DNA from: Phycisphaerales bacterium
GTDB taxonomy: Bacteria > Planctomycetota > Phycisphaerae > Phycisphaerales > SM1A02
Assembly: GCA_030749435.1 (NCBI GenBank)
Contig: JASMKH010000003.1
Coordinates: forward strand, 62,001-126,000
DNA: 64,000 bases
Reading direction: 5' to 3'
This document shows, piece by piece, positions 21,474 to 30,863 of the stretch. The notes beneath the pieces were generated by a model that saw nothing but the letters and a program-made list of their open reading frames with translations, had not been told where the DNA came from and made no database searches. Positions within the stretch are counted from its first letter, which is position 1, and every line of letters starts with the position of its first letter. A program made the translations under genes and the position numbers.

Positions 21474-24263
21474 ATGGATCAGCAATCTCAGAATGACGCT
21501 TCGATCGCGGATCGGCGGCAGCGATGGAAGTTCCCGGTCGGGCGACTCGGTTGGCTGCTCAGTCTGAGCCTCGGGCTGTTCGCGCTGCTGGTCGTCAATT
21601 CCGTCTATCTCGTCGGCGTGCGTGTGCTTGGCATCGCAACGGGCCAGTCCTACGAGAACTGGTTCTACCTGACGATGTTCCTGGCCCATCTGGTACTCGG
21701 ACTGGCAATCATCCTGCCAGTGCTGTGCTTCGGCTTTCTGCACATGCGGCGGGTGCACGATCATCCAAATCGTCGCGCGGTGCGAGCGGGATTCGGATTG
21801 TTCTCGGCTGCGGTGCTGGTTCTGGTGACTGGCGTCGTCCTCGTTCGGATCGAGGGCATCATTGACATTCGCGATCCGGCAATTCGGGAGGCGTCGTGGT
21901 GGCTGCATGTCATCGTGCCATTCCTAGTCGTCTGGCTGTTCGTGCTTCATCGCCTCGCCGGCAATCGAATCAAGTGGCGATTGGGACTCACGTGGGCGGC
22001 CGTCGCCTGTGGGCTGGCCGTTGTCTTGCTGGCGATGCAATCTCAGGACCCGCGCGCCTGGAATGTGCAGGGCAATGAGGCTGGCGATTCGTACTTCTTT
22101 CCGTCGCTTGCTCGAACGCTCAGCGGCGACTTCATCTCCGCCGAGGTACTGGACAACGACGAGTATTGCCTGGATTGCCACGCCGACATTCACGACTCGT
22201 GGATGCACAGCGTCCACCGTTTCTCTTCATTCAACAACCCGGTGTATCTGGCGTCGGTGAGCGAGACACGGCAGGTGGCGATGGATCGGGACGGAAGTGT
22301 GGCGGCCTCGCGGTTCTGCGCCGGCTGCCACGACCCGGTTCCATTCTTCAGCGGCGCATTCAACGATCCCGAGTATGACATGGAGCATCACGTGACCGCC
22401 CATGCCGGCATCACCTGCACTGCCTGTCACGGAATCACGCACGTGAACTCACCACGGGGAAACGCCGACTACACCATTGACGAGCCACCTCACTACCCGT
22501 TCGCGTTCAGTGACAATCCCGTGCTCCAGTGGGTCAATCGGCAACTCGTCAAGTCGAAGCCGGAGTTCCACAAGAAGTCATTCCTGAAACCGCTTCACAA
22601 GACGGACATATTCTGCGGAACCTGCCACAAGGTCCATCTTCCACCGGAACTCAATGAGTACAAGTGGCTGCGTGCGCAGGATCATCAGGACACGTTCCGC
22701 TTGAGCGGCGTGTCCGGACACGGCGTAGCCAGTTTCTACTACCCCCCGGCCGCGGAGGTGAATTGCAACGACTGCCACATGCCGTTGATCGAATCCGATG
22801 ACTTCGGCGCGGCTGTCCGTGGCGACTCCCGCGTGCCGGTGGTGCATGACCACATGTTCCCCTCGGCCAACACGGCCATGCCGCGCCTGGTCGAAATGCC
22901 GCGGCCCGACGAAGCGATCGAGAAGCACAAGGAGTTTCTGGAGGGCGTGATGCGGGTCGACCTGTTTGGCATCAAGCCAGGGGGGGCCCTCTCCAGCGAA
23001 GTCATCGGGCCGCTCGGCTCGGTTGATGCGCCCGAACTTCAGCCGGGTGAGAACTACCTCATCGAAGCGGTGATTCGAACGGTCAAGATGGGGCATGTGT
23101 TCACACAGGGGACTTCGGACTCCAACCAGGTGTGGATGGATGTCGAAATCTGGTGCGGGGACACCCTGATCGGTGACAGCGGCAGCATGGACGGGTCGGG
23201 AGTTGTAGATCCATGGTCACACTTCGTGAACGCGTTCGTGATCGACCGGGAAGGCCGCCGGATTGACCGTCGCAACGCGCAGGACATCTTTACGGCGCTC
23301 TACAACAACCAGATCCCACCCGGGGCGGCCGACGTGGTGCACTATGGATTCCGGGTGCCCCCGGATTGTGACGCACCCATCACGATTCGAGCGGCGCTCA
23401 AGTATCGGAAGTTCGATACGACGCTCATGCGCTTCGTCTTCGAAGACGAAGCTTGGGAGAACGACCTTCCAGTTGTGACTCTGGCGACCGACGAGATCAC
23501 GCTCCCGGTTGCGGGCGGCCCGCCAGTCGAGGTCCGTGAGTCGGACGTGCCCGAGTGGGTGCGATGGAACGACTACGGCATCGGTCTTCTTCGCAAGGGC
23601 GGGACGGGCGATCTTCGCGGCGCCGAGGAGGCCTTCACGCGGGTGGAGGAACTCGACCGGTCGGAGGGGCCGATCAACCTGACGCGGGTGTACCTGCGAG
23701 AGGGACGGGTGACCCGGGAAGCACCCGCGGCGCTGGCACGCGCCGAGTCCTTCGAGCCGGCCGCCCGGGAGTGGCACCTGCTCTGGTTCGGGGGGCACGT
23801 GGACCGGCAGAACGGTCGGTTGGATGAGGCCATTGCCAAGTACCGGCAGATCGTCGATGGCGGGTTTGCGCAGGCCGCCGGACGCGGGTTCGACTTCTCC
23901 GAGGATTGGCGGGTGCTCAATGAACTGGGAAGCACACTGTACGACCGCAGCAGACGCGAACGGGGAGAAGACAATCGCGAAGCGAAAGATCGCTACTTGC
24001 GGGAAGCCGAGGCCGTGTTCCTCGACGCACTGTCGTTTGATCCCGAGAACGCCGAGGCGCACTATGGGCTGGTTCGTGTGTACCGCGACCTTGGGCTGGA
24101 GGAGGCGGCGAATCGGCATGACACGCTGCATGCCACGTACAAGATTGACGACAATGCTCGGGATCGTGCAGTCGCCGAAGCGAGGCGGCGTTACCCGGCT
24201 GCGAACGACGCGGCCGAACCGAATGTCATCTACGACCTGATGCGTCAGGAGCCGTCCCGGTGA
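21474..24263 (+). CDS. membrane-anchored five-haem cytochrome c with TPR tail
   Basis: 929 residues. The N-terminus has about five hydrophobic spans (residues ~25-50, 60-90, 105-125, 140-160, 170-190), as in membrane quinol-interacting cytochromes. The outer part holds five CXXCH haem sites: CLDCH (232), CAGCH (282), CTACH (315), CGTCH (381) and CNDCH (431), with many extra histidines as possible axial ligands (MEHHVTAHAG, HDHMF). A beta-rich region follows (to ~700), then TPR helices (TRVEELDRSEGPINLTRVYL, then WHLLWFGGHVDRQNGRLDEA). It probably passes electrons between the membrane quinone pool and an outer partner. GAAGGG serves as ribosome-binding site. The stop overlaps the next gene (GTGA). 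Confidence 0.87.
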   Translation: MDQQSQNDASIADRRQRWKFPVGRLGWLLSLSLGLFALLVVNSVYLVGVRVLGIATGQSYENWFYLTMFLAHLVLGLAIILPVLCFGFLHMRRVHDHPNRRAVRAGFGLFSAAVLVLVTGVVLVRIEGIIDIRDPAIREASWWLHVIVPFLVVWLFVLHRLAGNRIKWRLGLTWAAVACGLAVVLLAMQSQDPRAWNVQGNEAGDSYFFPSLARTLSGDFISAEVLDNDEYCLDCHADIHDSWMHSVHRFSSFNNPVYLASVSETRQVAMDRDGSVAASRFCAGCHDPVPFFSGAFNDPEYDMEHHVTAHAGITCTACHGITHVNSPRGNADYTIDEPPHYPFAFSDNPVLQWVNRQLVKSKPEFHKKSFLKPLHKTDIFCGTCHKVHLPPELNEYKWLRAQDHQDTFRLSGVSGHGVASFYYPPAAEVNCNDCHMPLIESDDFGAAVRGDSRVPVVHDHMFPSANTAMPRLVEMPRPDEAIEKHKEFLEGVMRVDLFGIKPGGALSSEVIGPLGSVDAPELQPGENYLIEAVIRTVKMGHVFTQGTSDSNQVWMDVEIWCGDTLIGDSGSMDGSGVVDPWSHFVNAFVIDREGRRIDRRNAQDIFTALYNNQIPPGAADVVHYGFRVPPDCDAPITIRAALKYRKFDTTLMRFVFEDEAWENDLPVVTLATDEITLPVAGGPPVEVRESDVPEWVRWNDYGIGLLRKGGTGDLRGAEEAFTRVEELDRSEGPINLTRVYLREGRVTREAPAALARAESFEPAAREWHLLWFGGHVDRQNGRLDEAIAKYRQIVDGGFAQAAGRGFDFSEDWRVLNELGSTLYDRSRRERGEDNREAKDRYLREAEAVFLDALSFDPENAEAHYGLVRVYRDLGLEEAANRHDTLHATYKIDDNARDRAVAEARRRYPAANDAAEPNVIYDLMRQEPSR

Positions 24264-26131
24264 GCAGCGTCCCAGACCGATCCGACCTTCCCGAAGATGA
24301 TCTTGAGATTGCCGACGATGCCATCATCGGTCTTGCGTTCAACTGGTCACTGGTGGCGTTTGCCGTCATTGCAATCGTGGCGATTCTCGTCTGGGTTCTG
24401 GTGTTCAATGAGTCGGAAGTCGAAGAGCAGGTACTGGAAAAGGACGTGACGCCTCCAGCGGCGCTTACGGCCGATCTCGAGGTGATTCCGCAGGTTCTCT
24501 TCAAGGATGTCGCGTATGAGTCGGGCCTTCGGATACCCCACGTCTCCGGCGCGGTCGGAGACAAGTTGCTTCCGGAAACGATGGGCGGCGGCGCCGCGTT
24601 TCTGGATCTGGATGGCGATGGCGATCAGGACATCATGCTGGTGAGCGGGACGTGGTGGCCAGGCACAGATCGAAGCGGCGAAGCGACGGCGACGCGAGCA
24701 TTCCTGAATGATGGCTCAGGCCGGTTCGCCCACGCCCCAGATTGGGATATCGGGGCCGGGCTGTACGGGACCGGCATCGCGTGTGGGGACTGGGATGCAG
24801 ATGGGCACGTCGATGTCTTTCTGGCGGCTCTTGGAACCGATCGGCTCTACCGCAATACCGGGGCGGGATTCAAGGACGTGACGGCGGCGGCGGGAGTCGC
24901 CGGCGACGCCGAGGCATGGAGCACCAGCCCGGCCTTTGTCGATGTGGACGGGGACACGGATCTCGACCTGTTCGTCCCGCATTACATCGCATGGTCGGCA
25001 GGGCGGGATCTCGCCCTCAACTTCACGATCAATGGAACTGACCGGGCCTATGGTCCACCGAAGCAATACGAAGGCACCCAGGTCACGCTCTGGCTCAACA
25101 GGGGCGACGGATCGTTTGAACACGCGGGGGACGAGTCTGGGTTACGTGTTGTCAACGAAGCGACCGGCTCCGCAGTTGGCAAGTCGCTGGCCACGGCCCC
25201 GGTTGATATTGATGGCGATGGTGATATCGATCTGGTTGTCGCCAACGATACAACCCGCAACTTCCTCTTCAGGAATCACGGGGACGGTACATTCGAGGAG
25301 GTCGGTGTCGCCGCGGGAGTTGCCTACGGCCCGCGAGGGAATGCGACCGGCGCCATGGGAATCGATGTCGGGCACTATCGCAACGACGCGACGCTCGGCA
25401 TTGGTATCGGCAACTTCGCCAATGAGATGACGAGTTTCTACGTGGGGGACGACGCTGGGACGTGGTTCACCGATGAGGCCGTCGTCGAGGGCATCGGGGC
25501 GCCCACAAGGCCGCAGTTGTCGTTCGGCCTGCTGCTGCTCGATTACGATCTGGACGGCCGGCTCGATCTGTTCCAGACGAACGGGCACCTCGAGGATGAG
25601 ATCAACGAGGTGCAGTCCAGTCAGCATTACCGCCAACCCGCCCAGTTGTTCTGGAATGCCGGGAGCGGGCGTGGCCCGTGCTTCCGAATCGTCCCGAGCG
25701 ACCGCGGCGGTGATCTGGGCAATGCGATTGTCGGACGGGGGGCTAGCGCTGCAGACGTCGACGGAGACGGGGATCTGGATCTCCTGATCACCCAGCCCCA
25801 AGACGTACCGGTGCTGCTGCGAAACGATCAGGATCTCGGGCACCATTGGCTGCGAGTGTCGCTCCTGGATGAAACCACAGCGAATCGGAACGCCATCGGT
25901 GGCTGGATCGAGGTGCTGGCGGGCGGTGTGCTGCAGCGGCGAGGGGTCATGCCAACGAAGTCGTACCTGTCTCAGGTCGAACTTCCGGTGACGTTCGGAC
26001 TGGGGGGGGCCGACTCGATCGACTCGATGCGGGTGATCTGGCCCGATGGTCAGACGCAGGACGTCGTCGTGCCGAGCGTGGATCGAGCGATCACCGTGAC
26101 GCGGGATCGCGATGGTGGCCTGCCTCAATAG
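24260..26131 (+). CDS. membrane-anchored CRTAC1-type FG-GAP/ASPIC-UnbV protein
   Basis: 623 residues, GTG start overlapping the cytochrome stop (GTGA). Instead of a lipobox it has one transmembrane anchor at residues ~28-50 (SLVAFAVIAIVAILVWVLVF) after an acidic cytoplasmic tail. The outer part has FG-GAP repeats with Ca-binding loops: DLDGDGDQD, DWDADGHVD, DVDGDTDLD, DIDGDGDID, DYDLDGRLD and DVDGDGDLD. The C-terminal ASPIC/UnbV domain reads YLSQVELPVTFGLGG and MRVIWPDGQTQDV. It is a paralogue of the gene at 13835-15556. Tight coupling to the multihaem cytochrome suggests one complex at the outer face of the membrane; what it does is unknown. Confidence 0.88.
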   Translation: MSSVPDRSDLPEDDLEIADDAIIGLAFNWSLVAFAVIAIVAILVWVLVFNESEVEEQVLEKDVTPPAALTADLEVIPQVLFKDVAYESGLRIPHVSGAVGDKLLPETMGGGAAFLDLDGDGDQDIMLVSGTWWPGTDRSGEATATRAFLNDGSGRFAHAPDWDIGAGLYGTGIACGDWDADGHVDVFLAALGTDRLYRNTGAGFKDVTAAAGVAGDAEAWSTSPAFVDVDGDTDLDLFVPHYIAWSAGRDLALNFTINGTDRAYGPPKQYEGTQVTLWLNRGDGSFEHAGDESGLRVVNEATGSAVGKSLATAPVDIDGDGDIDLVVANDTTRNFLFRNHGDGTFEEVGVAAGVAYGPRGNATGAMGIDVGHYRNDATLGIGIGNFANEMTSFYVGDDAGTWFTDEAVVEGIGAPTRPQLSFGLLLLDYDLDGRLDLFQTNGHLEDEINEVQSSQHYRQPAQLFWNAGSGRGPCFRIVPSDRGGDLGNAIVGRGASAADVDGDGDLDLLITQPQDVPVLLRNDQDLGHHWLRVSLLDETTANRNAIGGWIEVLAGGVLQRRGVMPTKSYLSQVELPVTFGLGGADSIDSMRVIWPDGQTQDVVVPSVDRAITVTRDRDGGLPQ

Positions 26132-26148
26132 GCAGCGGCCCTTCGGGC

Positions 26149-28881
26149 TTAGGGCGTGATGCAGTAGTTCAGATCGGTGGATTCGATTGACCAGTCCTCA
26201 CCGGTGTGCCGATACGCATGGGCACCGGAACCATCGTCGCTGCCAGCCATCCAGAGGAACCAGCACGAGCCCTGCCCGCTGCTGAGCGACTGCAGGCCGA
26301 TCCAGTCGGCAGGGGAAGCGGCGCTGGGCTCGAAGGACCACCCCTGCAACTGGTACAGATCGCTGTAGACGAGGTCCCATGGCGTGTGCTGTGTGTCGGT
26401 GCCGCTGGCGATCGCCGGGCCTGGGACACCACCCTCATCGGAATAGAGCGTCCACTTCATGCTCATCGTGGCCGGCGCGCTGCACGGACTCCATCCGCCG
26501 TCGTAGACCATGGCGAGGCCTGAGATGACGCACTGCGCGACCGAAGGGGCCTGGATCGCGGCCGCCCTGATGATCCCGGCGCCCGCGTCCGAGGTGTAGA
26601 CAGTCCACGGCCCTCCGGGTGGCAGCGGATCGACGCCGGTACCGGTCGAGCATGGCTGCCAGGTGCTCTGGCAGGTCACGAGATCGCAATTGGTGCCTGG
26701 GTACCAGTACCCGCCGGCATCGCCGCAGGAGGGCTCGGGCAGGATCATGCAGTCATCAAGGATGCAGCAGGCGCCGAAGGAGTCCTCCGGATGGAATGTC
26801 AGGGTGCAGGTCCCCGGACCGAAAGCGCCCTTCCACCCGCCGATGCGGATATAGACCTGGGTCCCCGTGTCCACCGACAGGTTCTGGACCGCGGAGTAGT
26901 AGGGCTGGCATCCGCCCTGACCCTCGTCATCGCCGTTGCATGCAATCTGGGTCAGGCTGCCGCAGTTGGTACCCGTGTACACGACCAGCGAGGTGTCGAA
27001 TGACGCTGGATCGCACAGACTGACGTCGATGGTCCCCGGTTCAGTGACCTCGTACATGCCCCAGACGTCGATGGTGTTGACGGTCCAGTCGAAGCCAGTA
27101 CCGCTGCACATGCTGTCGTCCGGAATCGCGAATGCGCTCGGACTGGCTTCGGTGGAGTCAAAGGCGTTGGGGCCCACGCCAAAGGTCAGCGGAACCTCGC
27201 ACGTATTGCCGATGGCGCAGATGATGTCCTGGCATTCGCTCTCATTGCCCTGGTACGTCCCCCCCCAGTCGAAACAGTCGGCCGGCGTGAAGTCCTCGAA
27301 GCAGTCGTTGACGATGCAGCAGGCGCCAGGGAGCCCCGCTTCCGCACTGAGCGTGAGCGTGCCGCTTCGATCGATGCCGTAGCCCTCGGCGAAGCCCCCG
27401 ACCTGAATCAGGTAGGTCTGGCCAGCGGTCATATTGAAAAACTGCAGCGTCGAAGTGCCCCCGGCGCAGCCGGAGGTCGAGTCGCTGCACGCAACTGCCG
27501 CCATCGTCTTAGTCCCGCAAGTCGCCTCCTCGTAGATCGCCAGCAGCGAGTCGAAGTCGGCCTGGTTGCACGTCGTGACCGTCAGGATTCCGGTGACGTC
27601 GGCTGCGTAGGCGAACCAGATGTCGTTGGCCACCGTCTCCAGGCCATCAAACGCCTCGCAGTCAGCGCACCCGGGGCCGTCGGGAAACTCGCACACGGGT
27701 CCGTTGGTCAGCGCCCAAGTGATGTCGAAGGGCGTGTCCCCCGGTTCGATCCCAATGGCGGAGTCGCACGTGTCGTTCACCGGTGGTGGCATGCAGGAGA
27801 CGACGCTGCAGGTGCTGCCCTCGCCGCGGAAGTGGCCGCCGGCGTCCTTGCAGCCCTCGGGTGTCTGGCCATCTTCGCAGGTGGCGTCGCTGAGACAACA
27901 GGCACCAATGACCGGAGGTTGGCAACTCACGCACGAACTGCTCTCGCCCAGCCAATCGCCAACACACGCCGCTTCCGTCACATCCGACTCGCAGTCTCCC
28001 GAGTCAAGGCAGCAGGCGCCCACCGCGGGACACTCCGGATCGTCGTTGATCGAGCCGATCACGGCGAGCAAGTCGTCGACCGTGACCTCGCAATCGCCGG
28101 CAGGAAGCGGGTCGCAATCGCCGATGGGCCGTGTGGTTCCGTCGCCGACCTGTCCGAAACTGCCGATCGTGGCGAGCAGATCGTCCACGCCGATCAAACC
28201 ATCGGGCAGCCCCTCGGGCCCTGAGACGTCGGTGGGGCACGGGGGGAGGCTCAGCCCGCACGGATCTCCGTCGCTGGTGACGCGATAGGCGAGGTTGAAA
28301 CTCGCTGCCTGGATTGGTCCGAATCCCCATCCCCCGGCGGGATTGGTCTGCCAGCAACTGAAGTCGCCGAGTGTCGTCACACCGACCGCCGCCTGTCCGT
28401 TGGCAGTGAACTCGTTGATCGGAATGAGCGCGGTGTAGACCGGGCCGGCCTGGAGCGGCCACATGGAGGTCACGCCGACCAGGTCGTAGCCTGCCAGCGT
28501 CCAGTCCGGGGAGGGCGTGGGCGACTCCAGAAACCGCTCGCTCGCGAGGTCGCCGACCAGGCTGGCCGTGGCCGCCGCGAGCGACGAGTAGAAGTTGGCC
28601 TCCAGCCCCTGGACGGCGTCGGCCCCGCCATACCCATTCCAGCCCGTCAGGGCCATCTCAAGCGTTGTGGCCGCAAGCCCCTTCGGGTTGTCGAAGTCGT
28701 CGACCGCGCCGATGTCGTAGTTGGAGAACGACTGCTCGAAGTACTGGCATGCCAGGATGCTCGCCGTATCGACGTCGGCCCCGTCATCGCCCCCGATCTG
28801 GTCCATGAGCGTGATGCCCGCCGCAGCCGCCGGACCAGCAATCAGACCTGACATGAACAGTGATGTATGCCAATGAAGCAT
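26149..28881 (-). CDS. large exported protein with paired EF-hand module and GACC cysteine repeats
   Basis: 910 residues; the signal peptide ends around GPAAAAG. Domains in order: an N-terminal beta domain opening with LMDQIGGDDGADVDTASI (to ~220); a paired EF-hand (dockerin-like) module (~235-300) with DGLIGVDDLLATIGSFGQVG and DCEVTVDDLLAVIGS; four cysteine repeats starting VGACC, IGACC, PGACC and FGACC; two PPC-like domains (NDTCDSAIGIEPGDT...TYLIQVGGF and NTCEVPLTF...VYIRIGGW); and a C-terminal beta domain ending in DLNYCITP. The gene at 30864-33500 is a full-length paralogue. It is probably a cell-surface or secreted protein stabilised by disulfides and Ca. Binding partner and role are unknown. 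Confidence 0.85.
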   Translation of the reverse strand: MLHWHTSLFMSGLIAGPAAAAGITLMDQIGGDDGADVDTASILACQYFEQSFSNYDIGAVDDFDNPKGLAATTLEMALTGWNGYGGADAVQGLEANFYSSLAAATASLVGDLASERFLESPTPSPDWTLAGYDLVGVTSMWPLQAGPVYTALIPINEFTANGQAAVGVTTLGDFSCWQTNPAGGWGFGPIQAASFNLAYRVTSDGDPCGLSLPPCPTDVSGPEGLPDGLIGVDDLLATIGSFGQVGDGTTRPIGDCDPLPAGDCEVTVDDLLAVIGSINDDPECPAVGACCLDSGDCESDVTEAACVGDWLGESSSCVSCQPPVIGACCLSDATCEDGQTPEGCKDAGGHFRGEGSTCSVVSCMPPPVNDTCDSAIGIEPGDTPFDITWALTNGPVCEFPDGPGCADCEAFDGLETVANDIWFAYAADVTGILTVTTCNQADFDSLLAIYEEATCGTKTMAAVACSDSTSGCAGGTSTLQFFNMTAGQTYLIQVGGFAEGYGIDRSGTLTLSAEAGLPGACCIVNDCFEDFTPADCFDWGGTYQGNESECQDIICAIGNTCEVPLTFGVGPNAFDSTEASPSAFAIPDDSMCSGTGFDWTVNTIDVWGMYEVTEPGTIDVSLCDPASFDTSLVVYTGTNCGSLTQIACNGDDEGQGGCQPYYSAVQNLSVDTGTQVYIRIGGWKGAFGPGTCTLTFHPEDSFGACCILDDCMILPEPSCGDAGGYWYPGTNCDLVTCQSTWQPCSTGTGVDPLPPGGPWTVYTSDAGAGIIRAAAIQAPSVAQCVISGLAMVYDGGWSPCSAPATMSMKWTLYSDEGGVPGPAIASGTDTQHTPWDLVYSDLYQLQGWSFEPSAASPADWIGLQSLSSGQGSCWFLWMAGSDDGSGAHAYRHTGEDWSIESTDLNYCITP

Positions 28882-28954
28882 GTTGGTGCTGGCTCCCTCG
28901 CTTGGCGGGGTTGCAGTCCCCCCGGTCCCCCGTCAACGCCCCTCGCGGGGGCCC

Positions 28955-28982
28955 ATGGTATCTGGTGTCCGGCCCGAGGCAA
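28955..28982 (-). promoter_or_regulatory. promoter of the exported protein at 26149-28881
   Basis: On the minus strand TTGCCT (28977-28982), a 16-bp spacer and TACCAT (28955-28960). The expected start leaves a leader of about 65 bases before the ATG at 28881. Confidence 0.55.
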
Positions 28983-29047
28983 GGACAATTGCAGCAGTTG
29001 GTGGGTTCTGCCCGCCCGCTTCAACTGCCCACCCCCGAGCCCTTGGC

Positions 29048-29053
29048 TATCCT
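29048..29053 (+). promoter_or_regulatory. putative -10 box of the thioredoxin-fold gene
   Basis: TATCCT, 8 bp before the ATG at 29062, with no ribosome-binding site in between. Confidence 0.4.
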
Positions 29054-29061
29054 TCCTCACC

Positions 29062-30336
29062 ATGAAACAACCAACCATTCGATGCTGTGCTTCTGGGTGT
29101 GCTTGGGTGCTGACTGCGGGATTGTCCGCAGCACCCCCTCCGGCCGATCCATCTCGGTTCTCGCCCCCGGAGCCAGCTCCGATCGAGCAGGCCGACCCGG
29201 CGATCGTCGCGGCCGCCGACGGGCTGCTTCGGCAGGCCATGGAGACGTTCCGCTCGGCGCCCGTTGTGCAGACCGAGACGACCGTCCACACCCGGGTGGG
29301 TGAGACGGACCGCTCGTTGACCGTTTCATCGCTGTTCGGCCCGGATGGCTCGGCCTTGATCGAAGCCCCCGAGTCGACGTTGCGCTCGCGGGACGGGACC
29401 TTGACGATCGTTCTGCAGGATGTGTGGGATCGATACCTGCAGATCCCGGTTGGCCTCAGCCTGGCCGACGGCGTCGAGGCGGCCATGGGGGACCGCGCGT
29501 TGGCGGGGTTCGAAGTCATGATGCGTGACGGCGATCCGCCCGAGTCATGGCTTGAAGTGCTGTTGATGCGGACCATTGGGAAGCCGACGATCGTCGGGCT
29601 CGATCGCGTCGAAGGCGCGGATGGTCTGATGATCGACCGTGTGCTTCTGGCCGGGCGGTTCGGGACCGGATGGGTTGATCTCGATGGGACGCGGCGTGTC
29701 ATTCTCGGGGCCCACGCGGACATGCGCATTGTGCCGGAGGAGGACCTGGAACCGTTTGAGTTGACGATGAACCTGGAGACGAACACCAGGTTTCTGGAGG
29801 CCCTGCCCAAACCGCTGGCCATCGACACCGGCATCCGCACGCCGGTCTCCCACCGGCACGATCTTGATCCGGTGCTCCGCAACCGGCTCTCGGTGGGGCA
29901 GAAAGCGCCTGCACTCAAGTTGCGGCAACTCGGCGGGGGTGAGGTCGATCTGGCGGAGCTCAAGGGCGAGAACGTGATTCTCTGTTTCTGGAGCTCATGG
30001 GCAGACGCGAGCAAGCGAGGCGTGCAGCAACTGGCCGAACTGCAGGAGCGTCTTGCGGGACTGGAGAATGTGCACTGCTATGCGGTGAACATCATGGAGC
30101 GGACTTCAGATCCCGCCGAGCGGGAGGCCCTGGTCCGGTTTGTCTGGGAGAAGGCCGGATTCGACGTACCGACGCTCTTGACGCCGGACGATCAACTGCG
30201 AACGGCGTGGGGCTTGGCCACAGTGCCATACAGCGTCGTGATCGGACCCGACGGCATGATTCGGGACATTCAAGTGGGATGGGCAGGCGACTGGGTCAAG
30301 CGTGCCGAAGCGCAGGTGGCCTCCTCCGCTCCGTAG
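29062..30336 (+). CDS. exported TlpA-like thioredoxin-fold protein lacking the CXXC
   Basis: 424 residues. The N-terminus (MKQPTIRCCASGCAWVLTAG) is a signal sequence. Residues ~50-260 form a domain resembling DUF2092/LolA-type proteins (LLRQAMETFRSAPVVQTET, LSLADGVEAAMGDRAL), tentative. Residues ~275-415 are a TlpA/AhpC-type thioredoxin fold (LSVGQKAPALKLRQLGG, VILCFWSSW, the cis-proline region ATVPYSVVIGPDG). Where TlpA has WCxxC this protein has W313-ADAS, so both redox cysteines are lost and no disulfide exchange by this site is possible. It may be a binding or scaffold domain. The start at 29062 follows the TATCCT box and gives a good signal peptide. It diverges from an exported-protein gene. 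Confidence 0.85.
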   Translation: MKQPTIRCCASGCAWVLTAGLSAAPPPADPSRFSPPEPAPIEQADPAIVAAADGLLRQAMETFRSAPVVQTETTVHTRVGETDRSLTVSSLFGPDGSALIEAPESTLRSRDGTLTIVLQDVWDRYLQIPVGLSLADGVEAAMGDRALAGFEVMMRDGDPPESWLEVLLMRTIGKPTIVGLDRVEGADGLMIDRVLLAGRFGTGWVDLDGTRRVILGAHADMRIVPEEDLEPFELTMNLETNTRFLEALPKPLAIDTGIRTPVSHRHDLDPVLRNRLSVGQKAPALKLRQLGGGEVDLAELKGENVILCFWSSWADASKRGVQQLAELQERLAGLENVHCYAVNIMERTSDPAEREALVRFVWEKAGFDVPTLLTPDDQLRTAWGLATVPYSVVIGPDGMIRDIQVGWAGDWVKRAEAQVASSAP

Positions 30337-30700
30337 GGTGGCCAGCGGCCTCGCCCGGGTGGGGGTCTGCCCGTGCCCGCGAATGGACACTCGGCCCGCC
30401 CCGACCGCAATCTCTGCTCGCGCCCGTCCCGCCGGTTCGGGGCCATCAAGCCCTCAGACGTACTGACCGACCGACCAGGACACCTCACGCTGAGGGTGGC
30501 AGTTGATTCGAGGTCGCAGGGGCCGGGGGCGTCGGATCAGAACGCCCGGAGTCCCTCCAGACCCACAGACTCGGCCTCAGCGATGCCCACGCCGGGGGGG
30601 CCAGCAAGCCTTTGCCCGCGGCTCGTCGGTGCGTGAGCGGGTGTCCACAGTGCCTCCGTCACGACGACCTCATGCGTGATGCCGGTCGCGAGCCCGAAGA

Positions 30701-30754
30701 CGACCCACCCCCGGAAAGCGACCACCCCCGGAAAGCGACCACCCCCCGGGAAAG
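30701..30754. repeat. three degenerate 17-19 bp tandem copies
   Basis: Unit CGACCACCCCCGGAAAG: copies at 30701-30718, 30719-30735 and 30736-30754, differing in the length of the C and G runs. They are followed by two copies of AGAACAGCCCC (30755 and 30775), the second forming part of the terminator stem. Confidence 0.75.
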
Positions 30755-30770
30755 AGAACAGCCCCGGGAG

Positions 30771-30807
30771 AAAAAGAACAGCCCCCCGATCCGAAGATCG
30801 GGGGGCT
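30771..30807 (-). terminator. strong Rho-independent terminator with UUCG loop
   Basis: Read on the minus strand: AGCCCCCCGATC, loop TTCG, GATCGGGGGGCT (12-bp perfect stem, 30780-30807), then GTTCTTTTT. The C(UUCG)G loop is an exceptionally stable tetraloop. It ends the transcript of the exported protein at 30864-33500, 56 bp after its stop. Confidence 0.9.
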
Positions 30808-30863
30808 GATGAGAACGTTGGTCCAGACCGTCCCGAGGGACGATCAGGTCCGGATGCACTCCA

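Larger units (their letters stand above)
30337..30863. other. 527-bp intergenic region
   Basis: It lies between the thioredoxin-fold gene and the 3' end of the convergent exported-protein gene. I see no convincing gene. It holds a GGCCAGCGGCC hairpin just after the thioredoxin-fold stop, a degenerate tandem repeat (30701-30754) and a strong minus-strand terminator (30771-30807). Short open frames here have atypical composition. Confidence 0.6.

Noticed and set aside
26138-26148. GCCCTTCGGGC hairpin between two convergent genes as a terminator
   Set aside because: Stem of only four pairs and no T-tract on either strand.
30373-30636. Possible small gene in the intergenic region
   Set aside because: No ribosome-binding site or -10 box at the start, and a Pro/Arg/Ser-rich random-looking product.
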